In this document: positions 11,286 through 52,010 of the stretch, piece by piece
Numbering within the stretch: the first letter of the stretch is position 1
Layout of the letters: each line of letters opens with the position of its first letter
NCBI RefSeq assembly: GCF_032854445.1
Contig: NC_088296.1
Span: 22,247,853-22,311,852 of the forward strand
Direction: 5' to 3'
Origin: Liolophura sinensis
Taxonomy: Eukaryota; Mollusca; Polyplacophora; Chitonida; Chitonidae
Length of the DNA stretch: 64,000 nucleotides
Notes under the pieces: model-generated
Told to the model about the DNA's origin: nothing
Database searches by the model: none
Seen by the model: the letters and a program-made list of their open reading frames with translations, nothing else
Program-made: the position numbers and the translations under genes

Positions 11286-12057
11286 ATCTCTTCCATATGA
11301 TAAATCTTTTATACAATTTATACTGTGTTTATTCAAGCAACATTTCAATGTTTTTAGTATAAGGATCAGTTGGGGTTAGTACCATGCATATAGTAGACAA
11401 ATGAAGAAAAATGATTTCACAATGCCAGATATTATTTAAGGGAGAAAAAAACATAAAAATGATGACAAAATCAGATTAAAGAGAGTGAAAGCTTAACTAT
11501 AAACTATGGCCTTTAGTTTTTTTTTTCTTTTTGTCTTTTTTTTCTACAGAAGGAAAATGGAATTTGAAAATATCTTTGTATGGAAGGTATTTGGGGACCA
11601 CCTCTTTGTACTGGTATATATCATCTGTGCATAATAATGTTCTGACAATATTTATTTCATGAATATATTAAAAATATAAACATGATCAATATCCAGGTTG
11701 AACACATTTGTTAGCTGAAAAGATGAAATTCTAGTGCAAATACATTGATTAGACATGTGTTACATCATCATTTATAACATTACATAAGGTGATGTAATAT
11801 TATGCAAAAACAATATATACCAAGAGGTGGCTACAATTAAATATCACCATACATGTAGGCTCCTTTCTTAAAATAAGAGCAAAAAGAATAAAACTGTGGC
11901 TCAAACTTGGTATTTTTCATCTCTTCATAACATGTTTGACGAAGTTTTCGCCCTGGACAACTTTGTACCAGGAATATAAAATGAATGAAATCAACAGCTG
12001 ACAAGTCATCGTGAGACTGCTTTTTGTTTACAGGGTTTGCCGCGCCATGTTCAAATG

Positions 12058-12201
12058 AAACACGTGTTTTGATTGGTCGAGACCAAATGACGTAGGGGAG
12101 TTCCATGTTCAACTAGCTGATGTTGAATGGGGGTTTCCTATCTGGCACCCCTCGACATAATCCGGAAAAATCCTGGTCATCGTTCATTCTAATTAAGTCA
12201 G
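12058..12201 (+). promoter_or_regulatory. SIN3A: Candidate SIN3 promoter and non-coding first exon
   Basis: Within 40 bases there are a CACGTG E-box (12061), an inverted pair of CCAAT boxes (ATTGGTCGAGACCAAAT, 12072) and a CRE-like TGACGTA (12088). About 110 bases later a consensus donor CAG|GTAAGT is at 12199-12207. CpG dinucleotides are commoner over about 12000-13350 than in the surroundings. The coding start exon at 17826 has an acceptor in front of it, so a non-coding upstream exon must exist, and this is the best candidate. The linkage to SIN3 is inference. Confidence 0.35.
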
Positions 12202-14424
12202 GTAAGTGTTACCGGTTTTATGAATATCTAGTGAATCTTGATTTTAGAATCTGTACAAAATTTAGCCCCGAAATAGATTTCAAGAGGATGATTAGCAATC
12301 CTGTATGTTTACCTTGGGTACAACCTATGCCCAAAATGCTGCCCTAACACAGAAAATCCTTTCTTCTGCCTGGCTCTGGTGTGGATGTAAGGACAGGTCG
12401 GTAAGATTCACCGTGATTTCCAAGGCACTGTGTTGCTTTTGAAACACGATTTGAATGCTTTTAGTGCTGGACAGCATAAGACAAGACTGTCAAAGTCAAG
12501 ACGTGGAAGGGTTATGCAGATAGACTCGCCCACTTTTCTGTCTGCTCGTTCCCCAGCCTTCTGTGGTTTTTGGTCGTTGATTTTTGACGTTAACACTTAG
12601 CTTGGCTCCCGGACTTGCCCTGGAAGCGATACTTCATTTTTCGGACAGTAATTCGTGATGTTTTTGCAGAAATCTGAGATCACAGATAAAGCAGAATTTG
12701 GTTAGACTCAAGGGAGACTTTTCTGGTCTTAGTCTTTTCCGCGCTGACTAACTCAGCTGCCATGTTACATGTCTGTTCGGTTTGGAGGGTTGAGAATACT
12801 TCAAAGTTTGCCTTAGTAACCTTCATGAAATTTTGTGGAATTGTTAAAATATGAAAATTTATTTATTGGGCTACACGGTGACAAGGATAAATATTTGCAT
12901 GGGCCAGGAACGAGTTCTTATTTTTGCGGAGAAATTCTGCGAAATTGAACATGGTTGTAGTTGCGGGAAGAAATTTTTGTGTATGCTGGGCGAGCTCATG
13001 TTTAAGCTGGGTCAGGGGTGGGAGGTTGCGGCTTGCCTGATTATATGTGGCTTCTGTGCTTCTCCGTGTTGCCGAAGAGAATTATTTCTCTATTGGTTGT
13101 GAATTTTTTTGTATTATTTACGTTCAGAATTGATCAAAATGCTGTGAAACATTTTAATTTAGCCCAAGAGAAAGTTGACGTTTTGACGTCGTGCAACCTT
13201 TCACATCCGTTAAGTTGGGCTGCCCCAAACTGTCCCGCTGCGGAATAGTCCATATGTGAAGGGGTCGTAGGCTTTTATTTTTACAGTACAGTCGTGTTCG
13301 TTGACTTGGTAGCCATTTTACTGGTTGGAAACTGTTGGGCGCAGACATTTAGCATATTTTACCTTCTCTGAAGCCAACCTGGAAGCTGTATTCTTTTGTT
13401 GATAAGGTTATTATGGCTCGCTTGCTGTGTATGTACGAATCGAGAGGAGTTGGAAGCTTGCCAAAATGAAGAACAGGACTGAACGCACAACTGCTAAAAG
13501 ATCATCAGTGAATAAAGGAGCCAAATATGTGTAGTAATTCCAGAGGCTAAATATGACACCATAAACAGTGATTGGATAGCAGTCATGGTAGTAACACAGG
13601 TAATAACAAAGCTGACGTAAAAAAAAAAACAAGAACACATTTGGTTATGTTTTATTGTCATAAAATATTTTCTGTGAACTTATATTTGTGGGCTTTATGA
13701 GTAGCTTAGAGTCAAAATAGAATTTGTATGTAGGAAACTGTTTTATGGCTCAGTCTTCATGTATTATTAGTCTGAGATTGTTCTTCAGATTTTGGGAAAA
13801 ATTTTGTTCAGTCTTGTCGATAGTTTTGGAGAAAAAGTGTAGCCATAAAATCAACTGTGTTCTTTTATTATTAGTGGGTCAGCAGAGATGACGACCACAG
13901 TAAAATTTGTGTGTTTTAGCATAGCCTTCGGATGAGTAAGTCGGAGGAATGAAATGCATGGCAAAACCTACTTTTCATGGGCTAAAATCAGATAACTTAC
14001 ATGTGCCTATAGCGTTGCTTTTTTCTGAACAATTTTCACCGCATTCCATGGGGTACTGTAGAGATAATTCGAAGATATCTCTCATTTGTGCCATGGGAGA
14101 ATAAATTTCCAAAACAACATCGTTATCCACTGTTGCTTGCTCTGTTCTTCTCTATCTTGGCATACTTAAGCAAGGTTGTGAGGTATTTTTTAGATGTCTA
14201 TTTCACCACATGACTGACGTACCATGAGGTCAGTCACAGACACATGTTGTCATGCAGCAATTTTTCTCGAAACAGACCTCTTGGAGTTTCTGAGATTTTC
14301 TGGGGAATTACCCTTCAGAGGTTGGTACCAGTTGTTACAAAAAGTGCACAAATGTGTCTACTTACGGACTGTTGCTGTATGGATTTAGGTATTGTATATG
14401 CTGCAGACTTTGCTGCTAGGGGGC

Positions 14425-14573
14425 CACTTTCACAAAACTTTGTAAATCATTTTTTTGTAACTTTTCTCGTAAATGACATTGCCTTATGGCATTATAACCC
14501 AGACAACGTCTTTTACGAAAGAAGTTACAAGAAATGTGACTTGGAAAGTTTTGTGTAAGTGACCCAGGGTACC
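14425..14573. mobile_element. Palindromic MITE-like element (copy 1)
   Basis: The ends are inverted copies of each other: GGCCACTTTCACAAAACTTT at the left and AAAGTTTTGTGTAAGTGACC at the right. A reverse-oriented relative lies at 46286-46437. Internally GTAACTTTTCTCGTAAATGA is mirrored by TTTTACGAAAGAAGTTAC. It is short, non-coding and has terminal inverted repeats. The open frames on both strands here are a consequence of this. Confidence 0.7.
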
Positions 14574-14872
14574 TTAGTACAGAAAGAATGTGATAATCAG
14601 TGCATAAGTTGTCTGGCAAAGGATGGCTAGTGGTCCTCACATGTCAGTTTATGTAAGCCTGCCTTAAAGGAATTATGTAGCTGGCATTGGTGAAGCAGCA
14701 CATCACAGTAGTATGAAGTAGTACATAGATGTCAGTGATTCTGAAAGCAGGCAAACTAACTTAAACTGATAACTGATACAGATATGCTCTGATTGGTTGC
14801 TTATTTGGAATGGTAGTCACTATTGCTAGCATATGTGTGACAATGGTTTGAAACCATGAAATTTATGTTACC

Positions 14873-15084
14873 CTAATTCCTCAACCTTTTTACATGCAAA
14901 AGAGCAACTTTCAGTGTAATTTTTACACATTTTTAATTTGTTTTTAAAAAAACTGCATTGGTTGGAGTGGCCAGTTTCAGGGCTTCACAAAGGTATAATT
15001 TTATCAGTCAACACAGAAAAATTCCTTCTGCATAAGTTTGAATAAACACCTTTCAAACATGCGAAAAGGCTGAAGGAGTACAGT
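14873..15084 (+). mobile_element. MITE-like family 'CTCAACC', copy 1
   Basis: The left end TAATTCCTCAACCTTTTTAC and the right end ATGCGAAAAGGCTGAAGGAG-TACAGTA are inverted repeats. Internal landmarks AGTTTCAGGGCTTCACAAA and ATAATTTTATCAGTC are shared with copies at 34184, 54449, 59036 (reverse) and 60919. Confidence 0.75.
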
Positions 15085-15194
15085 AAGTCTTGTTTAAATG
15101 GACTGGGTAGACATTAGTCCTTTTAAGTAAAGAGTGAGTGAGTGAGTGCGTGCTTGGGGTTTAAAGCTATTCTTTACAATTTTTCAGTCATATG

Positions 15195-15435
15195 ACAACG
15201 AAGGAATCTTTAGAGTGTATGAAAAGCGCGTCCCTTTTGCAAGCTGGATTTCACTTAGACGCCTTACCAAAGGCAAGTAAGCTGCACTGCCCGAGCCATT
15301 ATACTGATACGGGTCAACCAGTTGTTGCACTATCCCCTTCATACAGAACGCGGAGCGAGGGAGTTACAACTTCCTCCTTTAAGGCCTCAAGTGTGACTTT
15401 ACCCAGGATTGACCCTGGATGTACTGTTTAAGTAA
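15195..15435 (-). mobile_element. SINE family C, minus-strand copy
   Basis: The reverse complement contains CTTAAAGGAGGAAGTTGTAA, CTCCCTCGC, GAAGGGGATAGTGCAACAAC and GTATAATGGCTCGGG. These match family-C copies at 37260 and 48641. The open frame of 79 codons on the plus strand is repeat-derived. Confidence 0.7.
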
Positions 15436-15509
15436 AGAGTATGTACATGTATGAAGACAAGGAAGAGGAGTCAAGCTGCACCACGAGAGAACAATGTTGT
15501 GGTAAAATT

Positions 15510-15612
15510 GGTGTTTTACGCCGTACTCAAGAATATTTCACTTGTTTGACGGCAGCCAGCATTATGGTGGGAGGAAACCGGGCAGAGCAAGGAGGAAACC
15601 CACGACCATCTT
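15510..15612 (-). mobile_element. SINE family A, partial
   Basis: On the plus strand it reads GGTGTTTTACGCCGTACTCA, GAATATTTCACTTG, CCAGCATTATGGTGGGAGGA and AACCGGGCAGAGC. This is the reverse complement of the family-A tail and middle. Confidence 0.75.
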
Positions 15613-16745
15613 CTTGTACTTAGGTACTCTGGATCACTTCTTCTTTTTTCTTGTGTTCGATATTCCTGCTTCCTCAGTAATTAATTGAATTTACATTATT
15701 GCCGTTTTGTATAATCAAATATCTCAAATAGATAAATGACAGATGTGCTTGTAGAAGCGGTACATGCAGATTTGCTTGTTGTGAGTGAGTGTAATAAGAT
15801 ATTGAATCCTGAACCATATTGAAGGCTCGGGTCATAAAAGTGAAATGTTTTTCAGTATGCCCTAAAACACCTACAGGGGAAAATAAGCGATTGCCAATGA
15901 CAACCGTATGAACCATTTTTGTGAGTACCTGGTGATGTGTGGGTTGCTATTCTGGCGAGGAAAGTCTGAACAATGTTTGTTTTTTTTTTATGAAATTCAA
16001 GCAAGGATATAAAACTTGCCCAAGTGTGGGTTTATAGTTACAACTACAGAGCAAACCCAGTATAAACTGTAGATGTTAAGTTGGGCATATTGTGTCTGAG
16101 CCCCTATCAACTGCCCGACGTTAATCTCTGTCACATTTGTCTGATAGTCGCTAGTGAAAGACATGCTAGTATGACATGCACATTTGAATCCTGGGCAGCA
16201 GAGAGACTGAGTTTTTTGAGTTTTTGAATCCATGTGGTACCAATGAATCCCGCTTACCCAATACCATGTGAACCTCCTAAACAAAAAGAGTGTTAAAGAT
16301 AGTTTCATTTTGGCACGTGGCTTTCAACTTTTTCATCGCACTGGGCAGTGTGAATGAAGTGAAAATTGATTTCATTTTCCTTGATATTCACTACAGTTAA
16401 AACAAAAACTAGCAGGGTGGTGATAGAATTGCTTTTATAGAAGGTATTTGTCGTTTACTGCGAGTTTGAAAACTGGACTCGACGGGCTTCCAACCACCTG
16501 TCGGGATAAAACTGATATGTTGCCAAATCTCATGATCAAGAATAGCTTAACAAAATATTCACTCTTTTCAGTGAGTAATTCAAATATCTCCACCATTTTC
16601 CAACATTCAGTGGTTGAGTACGTTATACTGATTTCCGTCCTTCTGTGTGAAGTACAGCAGCAACGCACGTAGTAGCACCTGTTATTTTCATGCTGATTTC
16701 AACAAAATAAATACTCCACTGTGGATAGTGTAAAGAATGTTTAAA

Positions 16746-16922
16746 TTTATTTATTTGTTTATTTGAATGGTGTTTTACGCCGTTCTCAAGAATATTTCAC
16801 TTATATGACGGCGGCGGCCAGCATTATGGTGGGAGGAAACCCACGACCATCTACAATTTGCTGACAGACCTTCCCATGTACGGCCGGAAAGGAAGCCAGC
16901 ATGAGCTGGACTTGAACTCACA
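16746..16922 (-). mobile_element. SINE family A, partial
   Basis: The tail ATTTATTTATTTGTTTATTT and then GGTGTTTTACGCCGTTCTCA are followed by the body up to GAGCTGGACTTGAACTCACA, which is the reverse of the B-box region. The tRNA-like 5' end is truncated. Confidence 0.8.
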
Positions 16923-17832
16923 AGGAATGTTTAAAGAGTATTACTACTATGCAAACAAGTTCAAATCATTGACATGCACTGTATATTATCTTCTGTGTAT
17001 TGAGTTTGATAACCACCCTCACTGTTTATTCAAGGATCAGTCGTGTTCAATCACATATTGTAACAAAAGAGGACAAAATTGTGGTTCCTGGTCTTGTGAA
17101 GTTGGCCCCTAGACAGTTAGCCCCAAAGCAAATTTTAATATTTTCCCCCTCTGACCTATCGACTAAATGAGATGTTGAACATGTCACATGCTGAATGTCA
17201 TTTTAATGACATCAAGAAAGCACTGAGATGTTAACTCTGTTGGATAATTGGGTAATTATCATGACATTTCTACTTCCATCATGATGACTGAATGCTTTTA
17301 CCTTGTGAATTTTAGCTTTCCATGTGGGAATGCATTGTTGTAAATGTTTTCTTCCACAATGTATTTGGGATGAATGGAGTACGTAGTATTTGTCAGTCTT
17401 GCTTCGTGCTGAGTGTAGGTGGTTCTGCAGTTCGAAGTGCTGGTTGGTCTGATGTCTGGGTGCAACGCTGCGTCAAGCGCATTTACCTGAGTCGTGTATT
17501 TCTTCACTGCATGGTGTTCTTCAAGTTATGCCTGATACAGTTCGTGATTGCTTTGTGAAAGAAGTCCTTGTTGTGCTCGAATTTTGGCTCTATTGATGTA
17601 ACCCTGCTAATATGGAGTCATTTGTAACGATTCACGGAAATTGGAGACACTTCTGTGATGTGACTAATTGTGTTGAATTGATTGAATTGATGTTGAAAGC
17701 AATGTTTATACCCCAAGCAAGCAAACAAATTAAGATGTGCCTCCCATTTACAGGTGTTCTTCTGTGGCTGTCAAGGTAGATAACTCTTGCTAACTGAACA
17801 ACACAACCCATGTTCCCTGGTCTAGGCTTACC

Positions 17833-45667
<27,835 letters not shown>

Positions 45668-45845
45668 GACAGCCAACAGCCATTTTATACATGTACATAA
45701 GTTATAAATCTTACTGTGTTCATCATTATGTGAAAACAGCGTTCATGATTTGTTCTGGAATTATCTGTATTTCGATAACAAACAGGTCTCCCTGCAATAA
45801 GTATATATATACATATATATAAATAAATCTTGTGTAAATACAATA
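45668..45845 (+). promoter_or_regulatory. SIN3A: SIN3 3' UTR and poly(A) signal
   Basis: AATAAA at 45822-45827 lies 155 nt after the stop, in a TA-rich context followed by a TGTGT-containing stretch. This is the first good hexamer and predicts a short 3' UTR. Confidence 0.65.
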
Positions 45846-46285
45846 GCATTTAGACATCCCTCGTTTTCGAAGTTTTATCTTGTACATATGAACATTCATT
45901 TGTCACACTTCATCCATCTGCGGACTTTTGATAGCTCATTTTTCACAAGTGAATTCTGAAGTTTCAACTCCTCCAAACGCCGTTATGTTGAAGTTTTGTT
46001 AAATGCATAGGTATGTCTGGGTGGGCGGGGGAGGGGGGGGGGGGTGAGCATGGGTGGACTTGTGCGAAGTTCGTTAGGTATGAAGCCAGAAGCTGTCATA
46101 GCTCATTGTTTTCTTGTATTCGTGCAGAAAGTTTATTGTTGAAATATTTTGAATAGGTTTGCTCTCAGTAAGGGATAGATCAAAGCATATTTATTTTGAA
46201 AGCCCGAATTCGACCTCTACCTCCTTAATCAAATCATCATAAAGATTCATAGATTGCGTTGGACGTAAAATGATGAGGATTTAGG

Positions 46286-46437
46286 GAGCCATCGGGCATT
46301 TTCAAAAAATCTGCGCAAGTCTTACTTCTCATAACTTTTTTCGTAAAAGACGTCTGGGTTATAGTGCCATAAGGCAACATCTTTAACAAGAAAAGTCTCA
46401 AAAAATTGACTGATGAAGTTTTGTGAAAGTGGCCCCA
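46286..46437 (-). mobile_element. Palindromic MITE-like element (copy 2)
   Basis: The reverse complement begins TGGGGCCACTTTCACAAAAC, the same end as the element at 14425. It shares TTATAGTGCCATAAGGCAAC / CTTATGGCATTATAAC in the centre. It is an inverted-repeat element about 150 bp long. Confidence 0.65.
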
Positions 46438-48247
46438 GTACGGTTCACACATCCATTACTGTTGACCTCCTGGGGGAAGGGGGCGGGGGTGGAGTTTCTT
46501 GTAGCTTGATTTACATATTCATTCGAATTACAATGGTTTCACCCCAAGCGATTGTATACTACAAGGGTTGTAATTTTACAATTGAAAATTACAATCGGTT
46601 TGGACCCTGTTGTAAGTATTTACTAGCCTATACTTGCATTAGATTACTAGTTAGTATTGTATTGATTCATTTGTAAGTATATGCAATTTCTCGTCTCTGA
46701 AAGATGCCAAAAGAGAGTTTTAAAAAAGTTGTTGTTGTTAGCTGCTAAAGTGTAAGGGTTTAAATCTGTTAAGAAAGATGTTAGTAAAACATAGTTACTG
46801 GTAGACTAGTACATTTCTGACCAGTACATTACTGACCTAGCGTAAGAGTGTGACCATCACCTCGTTTAATGGCTATCAATTTCATGCTTATTTTCGTTAG
46901 CAGTATACGTTGATTGTTTTTAAATTTGGTCCTTATTGCAATTTTGTGACTCTCAGTGGATTCTGGCTACCTTCCTTTTGAGAATGTAGACGAACCCGGG
47001 AAGTTCATGTGAAGTGAGTTCTGAAAATAAGTGTCCTTACTGACGTAACATTACAGATGAAATTTTGTTCCTATTTCAGTTGACTTCAGGAAATGAAGGA
47101 ATGAAATCAAATAGTCTTGTCCATGGAATGTCTGGTGGTGATAAAGCGAAATCCAGTCGCATATACTACAAAGGGAATTAATCAACCTGAATGAAGAATC
47201 ACATATACCATGTAACCATGGTAACATGCTTTGCCATCAGCATTGTATTAAATGAATTTCATAGTGGGAAATTACGTAAATCAAGTCCAAGGTCAACTAA
47301 ATCAGTCAGAAAGATTTTGGTTGAGAAATTTTGTTTGTTTGCAGAAGTGAAACTTCTACGTTGAAGTAGACTAAATCTCTGGACATCTCGTGAATTCCCT
47401 CCAAGGGAATTCTCTTCAGGTCAAACGATTCATACTGATTTTACGCTTCATGTAGCACGGCGTCATCCACTTACGCCACATAAGATAAAATATAGTTCAT
47501 GCTGATTTTCAAGGCCAATGATACCTTGTCTGTTCGTTGTTCAGCTTTTCGGACAACATGGCAACGGACAGAGTAGCAAATTGTCTGTTTATGATGCTTC
47601 TTTGTACTAATGGTGATCTGAACTCCAGAACTTTTGCCTTGGTTGCCACTGATTGATGTTCGACCTAGTATATTATGGATGACGTCGTTGTTTGCTGTGA
47701 AAATTCAGGGTTCAGGGTTTTCGAGTAGTAAATGCTGTGTTGATAAATTAAAATTTTTTGCAGGCTCACATTTGTTTCAAAGTTCACGATTCTTTCTGAT
47801 GTTACCCCATGATTGAGACCACACCCTTGTCCTTGCTTCTGCCTCAGAGGTGTCAGATGTACATGTATTTACCAGTTTAGGTAACCAGATATATTCAGCT
47901 ACAGAACTTGTCGCAAGAAATCTGTACTTAGCTTTAGGAATGTGTCATCTTATCTGTAAATGTTGAAGTACGCGTCATTGTCAGTAGAAATCTTGAGGCA
48001 GTGCAAGTTTGAACTTTGCCCCGATGCGGGTGGAAACCATTTGTCCCTGTAGGGGTGATTGGTTGCACATTGGTATATCGTTACATGATTCATCCCCATT
48101 TTTTGTGTACATACATGTACAAACTCCCATATCATTTTTTCATATTCTCCAAGTGTAGACCTGTATCTGAGGGAGTCTATTGAAATATTAAAAAGGAAAT
48201 GATACTTAATTATGTTGTTTTTGTGTGTTTGTCAATCTTTATTTGTA

Positions 48248-48482
48248 TCCTGACTGCTTGGGTGACCTAATGGTTAGAGCTCTACCTCAAAGTCAGGAGA
48301 CCTGGGTAGGGTCATACTAAAAAATGTACAAAAATGGTACTTATTATAACTTCTTCAAATTCTAGAACCATTTCAATATTATTAGTAGCACAGGTACGAG
48401 CGGATACTTACTGAAAGGCTATAATTTGAGTCTTTCCGGAAATATTCTTGAGTACACCATAATACATAACCAAATAAATAAA
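48248..48482 (+). mobile_element. SINE family B/A chimeric copy
   Basis: The head TGGGTGACCTAATGGTTAGA and AAGTCAGGAGACCTGGG match family B. The 3' end (ATATTCTTGAGTACACCATA, ACCAAATAAATAAAT) matches the family-A tail. The B-box is damaged (GGGTAGGGTCATAC). Confidence 0.6.
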
Positions 48483-48640
48483 TCAATTTCAGACTAATGC
48501 AATTGTCCTCTAGTGGACTTCCACATATCATGAAGGCTCAAATCAGTAGGAGACCTGGGCCCACACACTTTCAGGATGCATGTTGAAACAGCGCTACAAA
48601 GCCCCAAGAGACCAGAGTATCCTCCTACATATATATACCG

Positions 48641-48990
48641 GCCCCGATAGCACAGTTGGCAGAGCGTCCGCTTTGGGAGCGGTAAATCCAGGGTCAACGG
48701 TTGAGTCACACCTAAGACCTTAAAAGAGGAAGTTGTAACTTCCTCACTTGGTGTTCAGCATGAAGGGGATAGGTCAAGGACTGGTTGACCCATATCAGTA
48801 TAATGGCTTGGGTGGGGCGGCTTACTTGTCTTCGGTAAGGCGTCTTAGTGAAGTATCACTAGATTAAAGAGCGGTGGAAATCTGTCCTGCAATAAGTAGG
48901 CACATTATGTGCACTCTAAGGCCTCCATCGTCATATGACTGAAAAATTGTCAAGTACAACGTTAAACCCCAAGCACTCACTCACTCCAAC
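48641..48990 (+). mobile_element. SINE family C, full length
   Basis: The head GGCCCCGATAGCACAGTTGG carries a perfect pol III A-box match and continues CAGAGCGTCCGCTTTGGGAG. The body has CTTAAAAGAGGAAGTTGTAA and GGGTGGGGCGGCTTACTTGT. The tail is CGTCATATGACTGAAAAATT, GTTAAACCCCAAGC and (CACT)n. This is the best family-C copy in the window. Confidence 0.85.
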
Positions 48991-51689
48991 ATTTAAATGA
49001 AGTTCAATCCCAGGTCTAGTCCTGAAGAATTTAACTTTTGGTGCAGCCATTTCTCCGCTTAACACTCAGGAACATTGTTGAGCCAAATACTGGTTAGTTT
49101 AGCCAATGTATACAGTGACATCTTTCGTGTCCTACTTTGCATCATAAGGGTGAAGGGAACCGCAGTGCTCAGGGTAAACCACCAACCTTAGGCAAGTTAC
49201 TGATGAACTTTTTCATGATGATGTGACATATAAATATGCACACCGTATTGTTGGAAGGCAAACTGGTCTTCACAGAACGACAGACTGTCTCACAAATCCA
49301 TTACCTAGAAGTACTTGTATGCAACGTCCCTCTATGGCACATTATGTCATCTGTAAAAGCTCGCGCCATCTGGTGGAGAAATATCACGCCTCCAAACCGA
49401 AACTCCATGTTTAAAAAACTACAATTTGGCTAACCCTTGTTGCTATACAGTTAAAAACCCACTGACTGTTTTTATTTACTATCAAGGGCATTATTGTCCT
49501 TTTACAAACTCTCCGTTGGCGTTCTCTTTTTTAAGTCCATTTCAACACAAAGTGTTTGGAACATTTTTTCCCAGCGTGCATGAGTCGTTTTTCAAACGTT
49601 TGCTGAGCAATAGACAGAAAAAAAAAATATGGCTGCGCAGATACGTCGTGTGATGTTTTAAAGATGGAAGAAAAGTGTAAAGTGTCATGGAGACTAGCTG
49701 TAGGGGAGTTGCATACATCTTGATAATGGACTTCTGACTATACAAACAGTGTCACTGACTGTCAGGAAGGCCCCCTTTGCACAGTGCAAACACGAGAAGA
49801 ACTTCTCTGACCGAGGTCAGAATTGAACCAGTAATCACTTTGCTGATAAGGCTACACTAAATGTTTTTGTTTCATGTGCAGAGTGAATTTTTCTTTTTTG
49901 TCTAAGCAGTTTGTCATGTTAAGAGTGTCTAAACACTTTGTCATGTTAAGAACATTCTTCTGTGATGAGAAATCCTTGAAAGAGAACCAAAAAAAAAAAA
50001 AAAACACATCTGGATCGGACAAAATAAAAGCATGTGTATTCAATTTTACTTTTACTCCATTTTTTTAAGGACTTTTTGGTATCTGCTCATCCATAAAACA
50101 CAAAATACAACTGATGCTGATAAATTTGTGAATAAAAAGAAGCAACGGTTGATTTGACGTTTGTCGCTAAATTACGACACTTTATCTCAGAAGCAACTTT
50201 TCACATAATACTTCATCAGCAATCTCCAGCTTTATCTAACAGTGTCTCCCTCCATAATGTCATCGCTAGACGCAAACATTATACTCACGCTTGAAGTGAT
50301 ACAGACTTGATACTGATTGGCCTACAGCTGGATTAAACCCTTCAGCTTTGATTACGCTTAAATAAATGTACCAGACTTAAAATTCTGCTTAGGTTAGGCA
50401 TAGCCTGGACTTCCTTATTTCTCACACCAACCAATCAGAATCGTTTCTGTATCCCTGTAAAGCACCATGAGAGAAGAGGCCTGTTTAAAACACCCTTTAC
50501 GAAAACAGCAATATTTTCATGATAAGTAATTTTGATAAAGTTGGTATATGCTCCGACACCAGAAGGCTTTGTGAATTACAGCTTGAGAAATCTCTTCGCA
50601 TTAAATTAAGACTCAAGGATCTAATGGAAGGAGCACCTTTTTCTTTTTTTTGCATTTCGCCTCACTGCCTAATCTTGCCTTTACACTCGCCAGGCTGTGC
50701 ATATATATTGCTGTTTTGTTTTTGTCTTTTTTTTTTTTTTTGCTAAAAAAGTCTGGAGCATTCATATTTAGTTAATCGGGTTAAACAAACTCATTATTTC
50801 CTGTCTCCAGGACACTGACAAAAAACAGGTATCACACGAAATACTGTGTAAAATCAAACTAATCTTCTTGCTTGTTAAAAATGCTTACGGTAAATTACAA
50901 TTGTACCCAGTCTCTTTCATGAGAAATAATTAGGCAGCTATTCCTTGTAGTCTGAAAGCAAAGACAGCTGTAGAAGCAAAGCATATTTATGCATTTATTT
51001 GTTAAATGGCAAGTTGTTGAATACGATTACACACACAAAAAAATCCACTTTTCAACATGCACAAGTTGATCATCATGCTGGTCAGAAGTGGGGACCTTCT
51101 GCAGTGGTTCATTAATAAAGACAGGGACCATCCTCAATTTACACTGAATTAAACTCACCGGGATAATTCATTCATTCTTTCACAATCTTGTCACACTGGC
51201 CACAAGAAAGACGACGTCATATTGGCCATAAAAAAAAAAAAAAAAAAAAAAATTTCACATTGGCCATAAAAATCATGACAGAAATACTTCAAACCATATA
51301 TTAAAAACATTACAGACCATAACATGACAGACCATAACAAAACCATCCTTGGCATCGCTGTCATGTATGTTTTGTGTAGCATAACAACAGACCTGATTAA
51401 TAAAAAATAAAACAAAACGAAGTGCTTGTACGTCCTAATGCATGCGACACATTCACTTGTGCAAATCTTGACAATTCTGGCAGTACTGAGATTTGTTTAC
51501 AGTTTACAATAATGCCTTTCTCTCTGACGATTTTCGCTCTGATCTCTCAATAAAGTGGCAGATATGTTTAACACAGCCTACAGGCATAAGCCACGCCCAC
51601 ATACAGAGGTTATATACATGTGTGTACATTACATCAACTCAAGCAATAATCACCACGACAATATGCAAAAAGCTTGCAAGAAAGGTGCA

Positions 51690-52010
51690 CTAAATCAAGT
51701 CAAGCATCACTCTTGAGTGAAATTGGCAAAATGCTTGCAAGAACAGTAGTGTAAATCAAGTCAAGCAACACACATGAATCCAATGTGCAAAATTATTGCT
51801 TGCAAGAACAGTGAAGTAAATCCAGCAAATGCAAGTACTCATGATTGCAATTTGCAAAAGAAATGCTAGCAACAGCAGTGAAATAAATCCAGCAAACACT
51901 AGTACTCATGATTGCAATTTGCCAAATCAATGCTTGCAAGAACAGTGGAGTAAATCTAGCAGCATACATGATTGCAATTTGCAAAATGCTTGCAATCATT
52001 CACACAGCAA
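51690..52010. repeat. Degenerate ~60-bp repeat, GCTTGCAAGAACAGTG
   Basis: Four to five imperfect units share ATGCTTGCAAGAACAGT, GTAAATCCAGCAAA and CATGATTGCAATTTGCAAAA. They are non-coding by every sign. Confidence 0.75.

Larger units (their letters stand above)
4740..12050. other. Intergenic region between USP and SIN3 genes
   Basis: I find no conserved coding exon here on either strand. It holds a hairpin/duplication at 5392-5527, SINE copies at 6943, 7531 and 11038, an AP-1-like cluster at 9279-9635 and otherwise A/T-rich unique DNA. Open frames near 5923-6186 and 6335-6628 are short, unspliced and unlike any family I know. Upstream non-coding exons or enhancers of SIN3 could be hidden here. 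Confidence 0.5.
12202..17825. other. Presumed SIN3 5' intron
   Basis: No conserved coding exon is seen. The interval contains MITE copies at 14425 and 14873 and SINE copies at 15195 (minus), 15510 and 16746. The part between 12360 and 13450 is comparatively CpG-rich and non-repetitive and could hold further promoter or UTR sequence. The rest is A/T-rich unique DNA. Confidence 0.4.

Noticed and set aside
14244..14640. Overlapping frames on both strands
   Set aside because: They span the palindromic MITE at 14425-14573, which reads similarly on both strands.
48641..48715. tRNA gene
   Set aside because: The A box is good but no full cloverleaf or normal B-box spacing is seen, and the head continues into a SINE body. 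The same applies to other SINE heads.
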